DNA of 5,788 nt from Thermoleophilia bacterium. Its GTDB lineage: Bacteria; Actinomycetota; Thermoleophilia; Gaiellales; Gaiellaceae. Of this stretch, positions 4,465-5,788 are shown in pieces (the first letter of the stretch is position 1; each line of letters begins with the position of its first letter). The notes below the pieces were generated by a model that ran no database searches, was not told the DNA's origin, and worked only from the letters and a program-made list of their open reading frames with translations. The stretch spans positions 1 through 5,788 of the forward strand of contig JABFWJ010000188.1 of the NCBI GenBank assembly GCA_013362295.1, given 5' to 3'. A program made the position numbers and the translations under genes.

Positions 4465-5788
4465 ATGGCTCACAAGGAGCTGAAGTTCAACGAGGATGCA
4501 CGCCGCTCGCTCCAGCGGGGCGTCGACATCCTGGCCGACGCGGTCAAGGTGACGCTCGGCCCGAAGGGGCGGTACGTCGTGCTCGACAAGAAGTTCGGCG
4601 CGCCCACGATCACGAACGACGGCGTCACGATCGCACGCGAGATCGAGGTCGAGGACGTCTTCGAGAACCAGGGCGCGCAGCTCGTCCGCGAGGTCGCCAC
4701 ATCCACGAACGACGTCGCCGGCGACGGCACGACGACGGCCACCGTGCTCGCGCAGGCGATCGTCCGCGAGGGCATGAAGAACGTCTCGGCCGGCGCGAAC
4801 CCGATGGCGCTCAAGCGCGGCATCGAGACGGCCGTCGACAAGGTCGTCGAGAACCTGAAGTCGCAGTCCGTCGAGATCTCGGGCAAGGAGGACATCGCCC
4901 GCGTCGCGGCCGTCTCCGCCCGCTCGACCGAGGTCGGCGAGGTGCTCTCCGAGGCGATCGAGAAGGTCGGCAAGGACGGCGTCGTGAACGTCGAGGAGGG
5001 CCAGACGTTCGGCCTCGAGCTCGAGTTCACCGAGGGCATGCAGTTCGACAAGGGCTATCTCTCGCCGTACATGGTCACGGATGCCGAGCGCATGGAGGCC
5101 GTGCTCGAGAACCCGGCGATCCTGGTCGCGAACCAGAAGATCGGCGCGGTCAAGGACCTCCTGCCCGTGCTCGAGCAGGTCATCCAGGCCGGCCGGCCGC
5201 TGCTGATCGTGGGCGAGGACGTCGAGGGCGAGGCGCTCGCGACGATCGTGGTCAACAAGCTGCGCGGCACGTTCCAGGCCGTCGCCGTCAAGGCGCCGGG
5301 CTTCGGCGACCGCCGCAAGCGCATGCTCGAGGACATCGCGATCCTCACGGGCGGCGAGGTGATCACCGAGGAAATGGGCCTCAAGCTCGAGAACACGAAG
5401 CTCTCGCAGCTCGGCTCCGCCCGCCGCCTCGTCGTCACGAAGGACACGACGACGATCATCGACGGCGCCGGCGACAGCGAGGCGATCAAGGCCCGCATCA
5501 AGCAGATCAAGTCCGAGATCGAGAACACCGACTCCGACTTCGACCGCGAGAAGCTCCAGGAGCGCCTCGCGAAGCTGTCGGGCGGCGTCGCGGTCGTCAA
5601 GGTCGGCGCAGCCACCGAGACCGAGATGAAGGAGACCAAGCACCGCGTCGAGGACGCGCTGCAGGCGGCCCGCGCGGCCCTCGAGGAGGGCGTCGTCCCG
5701 GGCGGCGGTGTCGCGCTGTTGAACGCGGCCGACACGGTCAAGGACGATCTCGGCTCGCTCGAGGGCGACGAGGCGACGGGTGCACGCA
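4465..5788 (+). CDS. groEL: Chaperonin GroEL (Hsp60), 3' end beyond the window
   Basis: This is the ATP-driven barrel chaperonin that encloses and folds non-native proteins together with GroES. The window holds 441 codons of about 540 and no stop. The nucleotide-binding motifs TLGPKGR (30-36) and GDGTTTATVLAQ (86-97, with Asp87) are intact. The apical domain is present, including GMQFDKGYLSPYM and EDVEGEALATIVVNKLRGT. The returning equatorial part includes KLSGGVAVVKVGAATE and the VVPGGGVALL motif. A purine-rich stretch (4444-4460) serves as ribosome-binding region. In actinobacteria the groES-linked copy is often one of two GroELs and may carry a histidine-rich tail. The tail is outside the window, so this cannot be judged. 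Confidence 0.98.
   Translation, partial: MAHKELKFNEDARRSLQRGVDILADAVKVTLGPKGRYVVLDKKFGAPTITNDGVTIAREIEVEDVFENQGAQLVREVATSTNDVAGDGTTTATVLAQAIVREGMKNVSAGANPMALKRGIETAVDKVVENLKSQSVEISGKEDIARVAAVSARSTEVGEVLSEAIEKVGKDGVVNVEEGQTFGLELEFTEGMQFDKGYLSPYMVTDAERMEAVLENPAILVANQKIGAVKDLLPVLEQVIQAGRPLLIVGEDVEGEALATIVVNKLRGTFQAVAVKAPGFGDRRKRMLEDIAILTGGEVITEEMGLKLENTKLSQLGSARRLVVTKDTTTIIDGAGDSEAIKARIKQIKSEIENTDSDFDREKLQERLAKLSGGVAVVKVGAATETEMKETKHRVEDALQAARAALEEGVVPGGGVALLNAADTVKDDLGSLEGDEATGAR

Noticed and set aside
4144..5643. 499-codon minus-strand frame opposite groES and groEL
   Set aside because: It is antisense to two unmistakable genes and spans their junction. Its composition (repeated Leu, Asp, Arg, Val) is that of a mirror of GroEL codons.

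Overview
The window is GC-rich, densely packed bacterial chromosome with six complete genes and two cut by the window edges. The CIRCE-controlled groES-groEL pair, frequent GTG starts, strong G/C bias at third codon positions and actinobacterial-looking GroEL and BCKDH proteins suggest a high-GC actinobacterial lineage. Thermoleophilia is a guess that the sequence alone cannot settle.

Layout. (1) Positions 1-2137, minus strand: a three-gene operon for a 2-oxo acid dehydrogenase complex, read in the order E1-alpha, E1-beta, E2. The genes are joined by one-base stop/start overlaps (TAATG and TGATG), and only the first 41 codons of E2 are inside the window. Sequence features favour the branched-chain (2-oxoisovalerate) type over pyruvate. 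(2) Positions 2138-2219: a short divergent promoter region. (3) Positions 2220-3109, plus strand: a two-gene unit coupled by TAGTG, consisting of a small eight-cysteine double zinc-ribbon protein and a LURP-one/scramblase-like (Tubby-type barrel) protein. (4) Positions 3110-3183: a convergent gap with a long imperfect hairpin, probably a two-way terminator. (5) Positions 3184-4018, minus strand: a Nudix hydrolase followed ten bases later by an ASCH-domain protein. (6) Positions 4019-4137: a divergent control region with a CIRCE operator (HrcA site) over a recognisable promoter. (7) Positions 4138 to the end, plus strand: groES, then groEL, which runs off the window after 441 codons.

The metabolic operon and the chaperonin operon are ordinary housekeeping loci. 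The less studied content is the two gene pairs between them: the zinc-ribbon/LURP-one pair, and the Nudix/ASCH pair, which lies divergent from the heat-shock operator. I see no RNA genes, mobile elements, CRISPR arrays or phage genes, and no gene-free stretch longer than about 120 bases.
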